A DNA stretch of 7,331 nt. It comes from Methanoregula sp. GTDB lineage: Archaea; Halobacteriota; Methanomicrobia; Methanomicrobiales; Methanospirillaceae. The stretch is taken from the NCBI GenBank assembly GCA_026394695.1, contig JAPKXT010000030.1, positions 1-7,331 of the forward strand, given 5' to 3'. The notes below the pieces were generated by a model. The model had not been told where the DNA came from. It saw only the letters and a list, made by a program, of their open reading frames with translations, and made no database searches. This document shows, piece by piece, positions 1 to 5,022 of the stretch. Position 1 is the stretch's first letter. Each line of letters opens with the position of its first letter. Made by a program: the position numbers and the translations under genes.

Positions 1-347
1 ACTTGAATGATACCAAGTTCACGTATCCGCAATAACAGATCCTTGGGAAGCGCCCCGATGTCATGCTCCTGCCAGAACTTCTTCTGACTATCGATGACCA
101 TAAGTGTCTTATCGAACGGCTCGAGGTAATGAACAACCAGTCTTCCGAGTTCTGTAAGCGAGTACACCTTTCCCTCGCGCACAATAAGGCCCTGTTCTTC
201 AAGGATCCGGATCTGAGGGAGCATACCCGTCGCGGTCACGTTCAGCTGCGTTTTGATTTCATCCCATGTCTGTTGTCCGTTTTTTAATAATATGAGGTGG
301 TTCCTCCTTTTTTCCGATGAAATAATTACATTGAGAAGATCTGCCAT
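1..347 (-). CDS. FilR1-like winged-helix transcription regulator, partial (C-terminal end beyond the window)
   Basis: The minus strand is open from an ATG at 347 to the window edge, giving 115 residues that begin MADLLNVIISSEKRRN. Residues 1 to about 85 form a winged helix-turn-helix: 'TWDEIKTQLNVTATGMLPQI' fits helices 2 and 3, and 'LEEQGLIVREGKVYSLTELG' fits the wing. 'FWQEHDIGALPKDLLLRI' then leads towards the ligand-sensing middle domain (DUF1724/FilR1_middle) of methanogen regulators. That domain assignment rests on resemblance, since most of the domain lies outside the window. FilR1 of Methanothrix regulates methanogenesis and filament growth; the target here is unknown. No in-frame start exists upstream. 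An AGGAGG lies 18 bases before the ATG, too far for normal use, so a short-leader transcript from the A/T box at 376-385 is more likely. Because the frame has no stop inside the window, it is easy to overlook. Confidence 0.86.
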   Translation of the reverse strand, partial: MADLLNVIISSEKRRNHLILLKNGQQTWDEIKTQLNVTATGMLPQIRILEEQGLIVREGKVYSLTELGRLVVHYLEPFDKTLMVIDSQKKFWQEHDIGALPKDLLLRIRELGIIQ

Positions 348-375
348 AGGATATGACTGATATTGCCTCCTGCCA

Positions 376-385
376 CTATAATTTT
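376..385. promoter_or_regulatory. Possible TATA box shared by the FilR1-like gene and the 5S-like RNA
   Basis: The plus strand reads CTATAATTTT; the minus strand reads AAAATTATAG. Archaeal transcription starts about 25 bases after the box centre. Leftwards this predicts a start near 355, eight bases before the regulator's ATG. Rightwards it predicts a start near 406, giving the 5S-like RNA a leader of about 37 bases. No better box lies close to 443. Use in either direction is an inference. Confidence 0.35.
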
Positions 386-442
386 TGTCTTTCGGGATCG
401 ATTCAGTCACCGAAAAGGGGGGACCGAAACACCATATCTGTT

Positions 443-578
443 AAAGGCACGATGCCTGACCGCGACAGCCGGGACACACTTGGTCTCATTCCGAACCCAG
501 AAGTTAAGCCAGCTCACGTAGTATATTGTACTGAGGTACGCGAGTCCTCGGGAATTATACCAAGCTGCTATCACCTTT
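443..578 (+). rRNA. Divergent 5S ribosomal RNA, apparently orphan
   Basis: The order of conserved 5S blocks is clear: ATTCCGAAC (loop C, 489-496), CAGAAGTTAAGCC (498-510), and GTACTGAGGTACGCGAG followed by CCTCGGGAA (528-554, helix IV with loop E). Helix IV pairs 531-536 with 546-551, and helix V pairs 521-525 with 556-560, both fully. Helix II (467-472 with 509-514) and helix III (479-483 with 496-500) each carry one mismatch. Helix I is unusual: 443-447 (AAAGG) pairs with 574-578 (CCTTT), and GAT 451-453 pairs with ATC 570-572, with an uneven bulge between and extra bases before loop A. The molecule is therefore about 136 bases, longer than a typical archaeal 5S. No 16S, 23S or tRNA gene lies nearby in the window. 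It could be a second, functional but diverged copy or a decaying one; the intact helices IV and V favour some constraint. The ends are estimates. Confidence 0.82.
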
Positions 579-592
579 CCTTCTTACACGGT

Positions 593-693
593 ATTTCTGT
601 TCATAAGAAATTTTGCTTAAGAGCGAATGCTTTCGTTCAATATGTCACAGTATCGATCATGCGATACCCTCAGGTTCATGACCTGCGTGATAC
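593..693 (+). other. Run of four short hairpins after the 5S-like RNA
   Basis: This stretch has no convincing gene. Read as RNA it holds four successive stem-loops: ATTTCT/AGAAAT (593-611), GAGCGAA/TTCGTTC with one G-T pair (621-638), GTATCG/CGATAC (650-667) and CAGGT/ACCTG (671-685). GTATC at 650-654 can instead pair with GATAC at 689-693, and ATCATG at 656-661 with CGTGAT at 686-691, enclosing the last hairpin, so two alternative folds exist. A pyrimidine tract (CCTTTCCTTCTT, 574-586) separates the array from the 5S-like RNA and might end that transcript. Whether the hairpins are transcribed is unknown. Confidence 0.4.
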
Positions 694-719
694 ATTTCCG
701 TCTTTCTCCTGCTTTGGTA

Positions 720-812
720 TCAGTCGCCCCACGTGATGTAAAAGGTCACAAAGGCTATATCGGGCACGATGACAAACCCGAGTAAATCTCCAATGAAAAC
801 ATCATTTTTCAT
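720..812 (-). CDS. Tiny hydrophobic protein (30 aa), or the second half of a frameshifted small gene
   Basis: ATG at 812 opens a 30-residue frame that begins MKNDVFIGDLLGF and ends FYITWGD. About 20 residues in the middle are hydrophobic enough to form one membrane helix, broken by PD. It overlaps the end of the upstream tiny frame (802-888) by 11 bases, around the run GATGAAAAATGATG. Removing one A from the five-A run joins both frames into a single protein of about 57 residues passing through 'HLDENDVFIGDLL'. Either this is a translationally coupled pair or one gene with an indel or sequence error. The family is not recognised, and the frame is short enough that chance cannot be excluded. 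Confidence 0.38.
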   Translation of the reverse strand: MKNDVFIGDLLGFVIVPDIAFVTFYITWGD

Positions 813-888
813 CTAAGTGTTTAACCGTCTCCTTGACGGTCATCAGCAGACTATCCATCATCCCACCCCACTCTTTATCTTCCCCCAT
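802..888 (-). CDS. Tiny charged protein (28 aa), or the first half of a frameshifted small gene
   Basis: ATG at 888 (or 894, adding two residues) opens a 28-residue frame, MGEDKEWGGMMDSLL onwards, ending KHLDEK. The latter part looks like a charged amphipathic helix. It is transcribed away from the hydrolase gene, only 17 bases separate the two starts, and the hydrolase promoter box lies inside it. No Shine-Dalgarno site precedes it. Its stop overlaps the start of the hydrophobic frame 720-812, and fusion by one base would give a sensible small protein with a soluble head and hydrophobic tail. Function unknown. Confidence 0.38.
   Translation of the reverse strand: MGEDKEWGGMMDSLLMTVKETVKHLDEK
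873..881 (+). promoter_or_regulatory. Likely TATA box of the hydrolase gene
   Basis: CTTTATCTT is centred 29 bases before the ATG at 906, the spacing expected for a leaderless archaeal transcript. No Shine-Dalgarno site precedes the ATG, which agrees with this. It is placed by spacing and composition only. Confidence 0.4.
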
Positions 889-905
889 TACCATAACCAA
901 AGATA

Positions 906-1805
906 ATGATCAATGATCAGCCCATTGATGTCCTCGCAATTCTCAAAGCAGATGCACCAGATCCCAAGAAACTGGTTTCTATGGTACGGCAGGATTTTTC
1001 TGCGTTCTATGAGGAAATGCAGAATGACGGGGGTGAATCTCCGGTTATTGAGTCCGTCGAAATAACGAAAGGGCTGCAGGGTTACTGGATCACCGTTCCT
1101 GAAGCTGTGACGGATCGTATAATCCTCTTTTTCCATGGCGGGTGGTTCACTCTCGGATCGCACAAAGATCACCTGGGTCTGTGTGCACGAATCGGCCGCG
1201 CTGCCCATGCACGGGTATTCTCGATCGATTACCGGCTAGCACCGGAATATACCTTTCCCGCTCCCGTAGAGGACGCAATTGCTGCCTACCAGTTCCTTCT
1301 CTCCTCTGGTCATCCGTCGCACCGGATAGTCACCGTCGGAATCTCTGCCGGGGGGACCCTGGTACTCGATCTCCTTATATCTGCACGAGACCGGAAAATG
1401 CCCCTTCCACTGGCCGGAGTCTGCATGTCACCGATGGTGGATATGCTTTTTAACGGCGAATCAGTGACAAAGAACCTGGATAATGACTGGGTCACTCCCG
1501 CACGCCTCAATGCTATCCGGACCGTGTACCTCGCCGGCCATGACCCGAAGGATCCTCTGGCGTCTCCTGTCTGGGCACGCCTCAGTGGCCTCCCGCGGCT
1601 CTTTATCCAGGCCGGAACACACGAACTGTTGTTGTCCGACATAGCAACATTTGTTGACAAAGCCCGGTGGGCGGGTGTCCCGGTCCAATTCGAAATCTGG
1701 GAGGGCATGTTCCACTGCTGGCAGGTGTTTGCCCGGCAGGTACCTGAAGGACAGCGGGCAATCAGTCATATCGGGGCATATGTCCAGGATATACTGACAC
1801 GCTAA
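906..1805 (+). CDS. Alpha/beta hydrolase, HSL family (family IV esterase/lipase)
   Basis: This 299-residue protein carries the HSL-family signature in order: HGGW (77-80) forms the oxyanion hole, YRLAPE (109-114) follows, and the nucleophile elbow GISAGG (145-150) has Ser147. The acid lies in HELLLSD (Glu240 or Asp245), and the final His270 sits in GMFHCW. The length is normal for the family. No signal peptide is visible, so it should be cytoplasmic. Such enzymes hydrolyse short-chain esters, lactones or acylated small molecules; the substrate cannot be told. The HGGW form and the ELLLSD acid segment resemble the monoterpene-lactone-hydrolase/acetyl-hydrolase branch more than classical DPLRD esterases. 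ATG 906 is chosen because a TATA-like box lies 29 bases upstream. The gene stands alone, followed by a T-rich terminator. Confidence 0.93.
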   Translation: MINDQPIDVLAILKADAPDPKKLVSMVRQDFSAFYEEMQNDGGESPVIESVEITKGLQGYWITVPEAVTDRIILFFHGGWFTLGSHKDHLGLCARIGRAAHARVFSIDYRLAPEYTFPAPVEDAIAAYQFLLSSGHPSHRIVTVGISAGGTLVLDLLISARDRKMPLPLAGVCMSPMVDMLFNGESVTKNLDNDWVTPARLNAIRTVYLAGHDPKDPLASPVWARLSGLPRLFIQAGTHELLLSDIATFVDKARWAGVPVQFEIWEGMFHCWQVFARQVPEGQRAISHIGAYVQDILTR

Positions 1806-1843
1806 TCGCGCTGCAGCACCCGTTCCCCCTAGAGCGCCCGGTA

Positions 1844-1869
1844 TTTTTCCTTTTTCTCTCTCCTTTTTC
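1844..1869 (+). terminator. T-rich terminator after the hydrolase gene
   Basis: Three T5 runs separated by C and CTC triplets begin about 40 bases after the hydrolase stop. Pyrimidine tracts without a strong hairpin are the usual archaeal intrinsic terminator. It lies directly before the next gene, supporting separate transcription. Confidence 0.5.
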
Positions 1870-1917
1870 AAAGTGACGGGTAAATCTTCATCTCATTTCG
1901 CGTCCCAATCCAATTCT

Positions 1918-2766
1918 ATGTTTGAAAGCATTGGCAGGAGTTTTGCACTCGTCAAAACGAGTTGGAACATACTCATGGACGATAAAAAGCTCCTCATATT
2001 TCCCGTTCTCTCCGGCATTGTGACGCTCGTCGTGCTTGCGACCTTCATCCTGCCGCTGATCCTGGCGGAATTTGTGCAAGCCGCAGTCCCGGGAGGAGCA
2101 GTATTCTTCTATGGGATGCTCTTTGCATTTTATTTCGCGAGTTACTTTGTCGTGATCTTCTTTAACACCGCATTGATATCCTGTGTCAATGCACGGCTGA
2201 ATGGCAAGGATATGACCGTAAGAGAAGGAGTATCAAATGCCGCACGACATCTCCCCTCTATACTCGCATGGGCACTTGTTTCTGCAACGGTCGGGATCAT
2301 CCTGCACCTCATTGAACGGCGGGCCGGTTTCATCGGAAGGATCGCCACTGCCCTAGTAGGGGGTATCTGGAGTCTGGTCACATTCTTTGTCGTTCCCATC
2401 CTCATTCTTGAAGACAAAGGTGTTGTCGACTCGGTGAAGGAATCCGTATCGCTCATAAAGAAAACATGGGGTGAGAGCATTGTTGGATCCGGGTCAATCA
2501 TGCTCATCTTCGTTGCGATAGGAATAGTCTGTTTGCTTCTCGTGATGGCAACATTGTTTGTCGGAAATATGATCATCTTCGGCGTTACCTTAGTCCTGTT
2601 CATTCTCCTAGTTGTCGTTCTTGTGATTGTTGCCTCAGCAATGCAGGGTATCTTTGTCACCGCCCTCTACACTTATGCACGGACCGGAACAGTTCCTGCA
2701 GGATTCGACAAGAACCTTATCCAGAATGCCTTTGTCCCAAAACTGGCAGGACCAGGCAATATCTGA
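1918..2766 (+). CDS. DUF6159-type six-helix membrane protein
   Basis: Starting at ATG 1918 the protein has 282 residues. The opening MFESIGRSFALVKTSW followed by DDKKLLIFPVLSG matches the N-terminus of the DUF6159 family of archaeal and bacterial membrane proteins, whose function is unknown; this assignment is by resemblance. Membrane segments lie near residues 27-50, 60-85, 115-130, 142-164, 193-213 and 216-243. Between segments four and five is a cytoplasmic stretch, EDKGVVDSVKESVSLIKKTW, that repeats the N-terminal 'alkSW...DK' pattern and hints at an internal two-fold arrangement. A GTG at 1873 would add 15 polar residues, but it sits right at the preceding terminator without a ribosome site and lacks family support, so the ATG is preferred. 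GTAAATC near 1880 may be its promoter box. The gene is followed by a T8 run. Confidence 0.87.
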   Translation: MFESIGRSFALVKTSWNILMDDKKLLIFPVLSGIVTLVVLATFILPLILAEFVQAAVPGGAVFFYGMLFAFYFASYFVVIFFNTALISCVNARLNGKDMTVREGVSNAARHLPSILAWALVSATVGIILHLIERRAGFIGRIATALVGGIWSLVTFFVVPILILEDKGVVDSVKESVSLIKKTWGESIVGSGSIMLIFVAIGIVCLLLVMATLFVGNMIIFGVTLVLFILLVVVLVIVASAMQGIFVTALYTYARTGTVPAGFDKNLIQNAFVPKLAGPGNI

Positions 2767-2777
2767 ATTGTCCCACC

Positions 2778-2785
2778 TTTTTTTT
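2778..2785 (+). terminator. T8 terminator after the DUF6159-type gene
   Basis: Eight consecutive T residues begin 12 bases after the stop codon and are followed by a C/T-rich tract. This fits an archaeal oligo-T terminator. Confidence 0.55.
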
Positions 2786-3050
2786 ACCTTCCCCCGCGTT
2801 CACATCGCATGCGCTCCTCGATCGCTGGCATTTGATAAGGAGAACAAGCCTCAGGGGTTTTTGCTTGCAGAGATGGTGCGCTGACACGAGAACGAGAGTC
2901 GGGCAATTTCTGATAATGCGCTTGAAACAGTGCTGTTCTTTGTGCTAACCGTGCGGAAAAGAGCGTGATCAAAAAGAAAAATATCCAGACGATACGAAAT
3001 GAGAATCCTTATGAAATGCCGGGGTCTTTAACCGGGAGCTCATATCCATA
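2786..3050. other. Gene-free intergenic stretch
   Basis: Neither strand holds a convincing gene here. The longest minus frame (62 codons from 2972) is rich in Arg and Ser, has no recognisable pattern and no promoter at a proper distance. One weak inverted repeat, CAAGC at 2845-2849 with GCTTG at 2863-2867, encloses CAGGGGTTTTT. No tRNA-like, CRISPR-like or transposon-end pattern was seen. Confidence 0.4.
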
Positions 3051-3060
3051 CCTTTACACT
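3051..3060 (+). promoter_or_regulatory. Possible TATA box of the acidic protein gene
   Basis: CCTTTACACT is centred about 27 bases before ATG 3082, fitting a leaderless transcript. The box is a weak match, and TTTAAC at 3037-3042 is an alternative that would leave a leader of roughly 17 bases. Confidence 0.3.
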
Positions 3061-3081
3061 GCCTGACTTCCCACCCTTTTT

Positions 3082-3510
3082 ATGGAAACTCTGAGCGCGT
3101 GGGAAGCAGTCCCCGGGAAAACACCAGCCGAGAAACTTGGCTCACTCGGTATTATGGAGGGCAGGAATCTCGATATCCGCATGCTGGATGAGATAAGCCG
3201 GAGGTATGATATCGAGGTCTTCTTATTTTTCGAAGAAGATCTCGCACGCACCCGGACACTGGAATCCGTTCTGGAGGAATTTGATATATTTCCCGAGTAC
3301 GGGCGACCCTATGTCAGTATCGGAAATTTCCTCCGGTTTACCCGGGAGAACGATCCGTCGTTCGAGCAGACAATGCGGGAGTTCCCGCTCATGATCGAGA
3401 TTGTGACAACTGGCGAAATGGAATCCCCCAAAGATGGAAGACCTGTTCCCTATATTACCGGGCTGATGCCGTTTCTGGATGAACTGGACGTGAATAGCCA
3501 GCTGAGTTGA
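3082..3510 (+). CDS. Acidic protein of unknown function (142 aa)
   Basis: I do not recognise this protein. It has 142 residues, no cysteine, no membrane helix and no signal peptide. About 28 Asp/Glu against 14 Lys/Arg make it clearly acidic. The first half looks helical (PAEKLGSLGIMEGRNLDIRML, then DEISRRYDIEVFLFFEEDLAR). The second half has probable strands around PYVSIGNFLRF and FPLMIEIVTTGEM. No metal-binding or catalytic signature is evident. The start is well fixed: a stop codon lies 15 bases upstream in frame and ATG 3082 is the first start after it. The coding character (third positions rich in G/C, even codon use) resembles its neighbours, so it is probably real. The small membrane protein gene follows after 62 bases with its own likely promoter, so co-function is not implied. 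Confidence 0.8.
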   Translation: METLSAWEAVPGKTPAEKLGSLGIMEGRNLDIRMLDEISRRYDIEVFLFFEEDLARTRTLESVLEEFDIFPEYGRPYVSIGNFLRFTRENDPSFEQTMREFPLMIEIVTTGEMESPKDGRPVPYITGLMPFLDELDVNSQLS

Positions 3511-3533
3511 GTGAAAGCGGCAGGAAAAACAGA

Positions 3534-3543
3534 TTTTTTAATC
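3534..3543 (+). promoter_or_regulatory. Likely TATA box of the small membrane protein gene
   Basis: TTTTTTAATC is centred about 34 bases before ATG 3573 and would start a transcript with a leader of only a few bases. The same T run could also help terminate transcripts from the acidic protein gene just upstream. Confidence 0.4.
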
Positions 3544-3572
3544 ATTATGTCGTACTCCGGTAGTTTATAATC

Positions 3573-3950
3573 ATGGCAAAAAAATCCCGTACCTATATCT
3601 GGCAGTTCGTCATAGGGCTCGGTTTTCTTTCCGGGCTCTGGACAGCGATCGGCATCGATCCACAGGAAACGATCCTCAATATACTCGGAAATGCTGCAAA
3701 TTCTGTTTATGCTGACCCTGCAATCCGGTTCCTCCTCCTCCTCCTCCCGACGATCCTGCTCATTCTTTCCATCATGGGGGCATATAAAAAGGGAAAAGTT
3801 CTAGGCCTGATCTCGGTCATCGTTGCATATATTGCAGGATTGTTCATCCTCATCTCGACCATGACTGCACTTGTCTTTCTTGGTATTGCTATCATTATCG
3901 GGTATCTGGCAACCAACAGGCGGCTGACAAAAAAACTGACCGGTACCTGA
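3573..3950 (+). CDS. Small four-helix membrane protein of unknown function (125 aa)
   Basis: The 125-residue protein opens with the positively charged MAKKSRTY. Hydrophobic segments follow near 9-27, 51-71, 75-95 and 96-113, and it ends in a basic tail, ATNRRLTKKLTGT. A loop of about 23 residues after the first helix contains IDPQETILNILGNAANSVYADP. The basic N- and C-termini suggest that both face the cytoplasm. No transporter or enzyme motif is visible and the family is not recognised. ATG 3573 is chosen because it is the first start and lies one archaeal promoter spacing after a TATA-like box. The next gene has its own clear TATA box, so this is probably a single-gene unit. Confidence 0.85.
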   Translation: MAKKSRTYIWQFVIGLGFLSGLWTAIGIDPQETILNILGNAANSVYADPAIRFLLLLLPTILLILSIMGAYKKGKVLGLISVIVAYIAGLFILISTMTALVFLGIAIIIGYLATNRRLTKKLTGT

Positions 3951-3959
3951 CCTTCACCC

Positions 3960-3968
3960 TATAAATTC
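3960..3968 (+). promoter_or_regulatory. TATA box of the TylF-family methyltransferase gene
   Basis: TATAAATTC is centred 28 bases before ATG 3992. It is the best match to an archaeal TATA box in the window, and the gene has no Shine-Dalgarno site, so a leaderless transcript is likely. Confidence 0.6.
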
Positions 3969-3991
3969 AAGAAAGATCAATTGATAAAAGC

Positions 3992-4735
3992 ATGAGCCTG
4001 TTTCCTAAGAAGAATTTTTTCTGGGTATTTGATTCCCTCCTTCCCAGTAAACACCTTCTCAAATTTCGGAAATTCCTTTTTTTTGAGCCATTCCTTGGTA
4101 ATGATATCGCAAACCGGGGCAAACTTTCCCATTACGGCAATGCAGAACGAAAAGCATTCGCAAAAACGTTGAAAAAAATCCGTTCTGAGACGGAACTCCT
4201 TTTGGAAGATATTGAGGCATACCACATTTATATGGCGGTAAAACGGACGCAGAAAGTGCCGGGTGATATTGCCGAAGTTGGTGTATACAAAGGTGGTTCA
4301 GCAAAGATCATCTGCTCGGTAAAGGAAGAAAAACACCTCCATCTCTTCGATACATTTGAAGGATTGCCGAAAGTGGAAGATATTGATCTAGTCTGGCCGT
4401 TCTATGAGGGAAAGTTTGCTGCATCATTCGATAGTGTGAAGGCATACCTGAAAAATGATCGTAACGTTATATTTTATAAAGGCATTTTCCCCGACACATC
4501 AGAACCGGTAAAAGAAAAAACATTCTCCATGGTAAATCTTGATGTCGACACCTATGAGAGCACGAAACAGTGCCTTGAGTTTTTTTATACCCGCATGAGC
4601 ACGGGAGGGATCATCCTCTCCCATGATTATCTCACTGCGCCCGGGGTGAAAAAAGCCTTCGACGACTTTTTTGAGGGAAGGACTGAACCAATACTCGAAA
4701 CCGCCGGCTCACAGTGCCTTGTAGTCAAGGTATAA
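3992..4735 (+). CDS. TylF/MycF-family SAM-dependent O-methyltransferase
   Basis: This 247-residue protein has the TylF/MycF layout. After an N-terminal helical part comes the SAM-binding motif AEVGVYKGGS (94-103), then LFDTFEGLP (118-126, whose Asp binds the SAM ribose region), LDVDTYEST (183-191, metal-binding Asp) and SHDY (210-213, the second metal site). The conserved KAFDDFF follows at 221-227. Known members are Mg-dependent and methylate sugar hydroxyls of macrolide antibiotics; many archaeal and bacterial members sit among glycan genes. No glycosyltransferase lies beside it here, so the substrate is unknown. The second metal motif reads HDY where MycF has two Asp residues, which may alter metal binding or mark a subfamily. 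The start is supported by the TATA box 28 bases upstream. Confidence 0.94.
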   Translation: MSLFPKKNFFWVFDSLLPSKHLLKFRKFLFFEPFLGNDIANRGKLSHYGNAERKAFAKTLKKIRSETELLLEDIEAYHIYMAVKRTQKVPGDIAEVGVYKGGSAKIICSVKEEKHLHLFDTFEGLPKVEDIDLVWPFYEGKFAASFDSVKAYLKNDRNVIFYKGIFPDTSEPVKEKTFSMVNLDVDTYESTKQCLEFFYTRMSTGGIILSHDYLTAPGVKKAFDDFFEGRTEPILETAGSQCLVVKV

Positions 4736-4771
4736 AAAAATCCTTCCTTTACATTTTCTTTGATATTTCTG
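4734..4771. terminator. Convergent terminator region
   Basis: Read rightwards, the TylF-family stop is followed by C/T-rich tracts (TCCTTCCTTT and ATTTTCTTTG). Read leftwards, the seven A residues at 4734-4740 give a T7 run about 45 bases after the stop of the 59-residue membrane protein. The two halves of the window therefore end against each other here. Confidence 0.5.
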
Positions 4772-4784
4772 TTAGCAAGGATCA

Positions 4785-4964
4785 TCAATCATTCATGATC
4801 AATATGCCAAAGATGGCCAGCATAATACCGGCGAGTACCACAACAATACCGATTAGTCCTTTTACTGCTACGATTACTTCTGGCAGGAAGAACCATATTG
4901 CCAAGCCCCCGATTGCGCATAAAACCAGTCCGACAATCAATGTAAAAATTCCCATTTTATCCAT
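4785..4964 (-). CDS. Small two-helix membrane protein (59 aa)
   Basis: ATG at 4964 opens a 59-residue frame, MDKMGIFTLIVGLVLCAIGG onwards, ending in LIMND. Two hydrophobic helices lie near residues 6-27 and 30-56, joined by FLPEVIVAVKG, so it is almost wholly membrane-embedded. The start is supported by GAGG five bases upstream (one of the few ribosome sites in the window) and an A/T box, TTCATAAAAC, at 4986-4995 on the minus strand. It lies 58 bases after the MFS stop in the same direction and may be cotranscribed or separately started. It resembles the many small two-helix membrane proteins of archaea and bacteria without a known role. The opposite-strand frame over the same bases is Ser/Thr/Pro/Ile-rich and is a shadow. 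Confidence 0.82.
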   Translation of the reverse strand: MDKMGIFTLIVGLVLCAIGGLAIWFFLPEVIVAVKGLIGIVVVLAGIMLAIFGILIMND

Positions 4965-5022
4965 ATTATCCTCTTATTGATTCTTGTTTTATGAATCTGT
5001 CCATATGAGTGTATTGAAAGAA

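Noticed and set aside
63..287. 74-codon plus-strand frame
   Set aside because: It is the complement of the FilR1-like gene, whose minus-strand translation shows a clear winged-helix pattern; the plus frame does not.
650..696. H/ACA guide RNA
   Set aside because: The long fold closing at 650-654/689-693 is followed by ACA-like bases, but it is shorter than archaeal H/ACA hairpins and shows no convincing k-turn.
353..736. 127-codon plus-strand frame
   Set aside because: It runs straight through the 5S-like RNA and the hairpin array; its sequence is the translation of a structural RNA and lacks protein-like character.
888..1208. 106-codon minus-strand frame over the start of the hydrolase
   Set aside because: It is a shadow of the hydrolase gene with no family pattern.
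2142..2660. 172-codon minus-strand frame
   Set aside because: It is very rich in Thr, Met, Ile and Arg, the typical antisense of a hydrophobic membrane protein gene.
4714..4980. 88-codon plus-strand frame
   Set aside because: Its Ser/Thr/Pro/Ile-rich sequence is the antisense of the 59-residue membrane protein, which has a ribosome site and two good helices.
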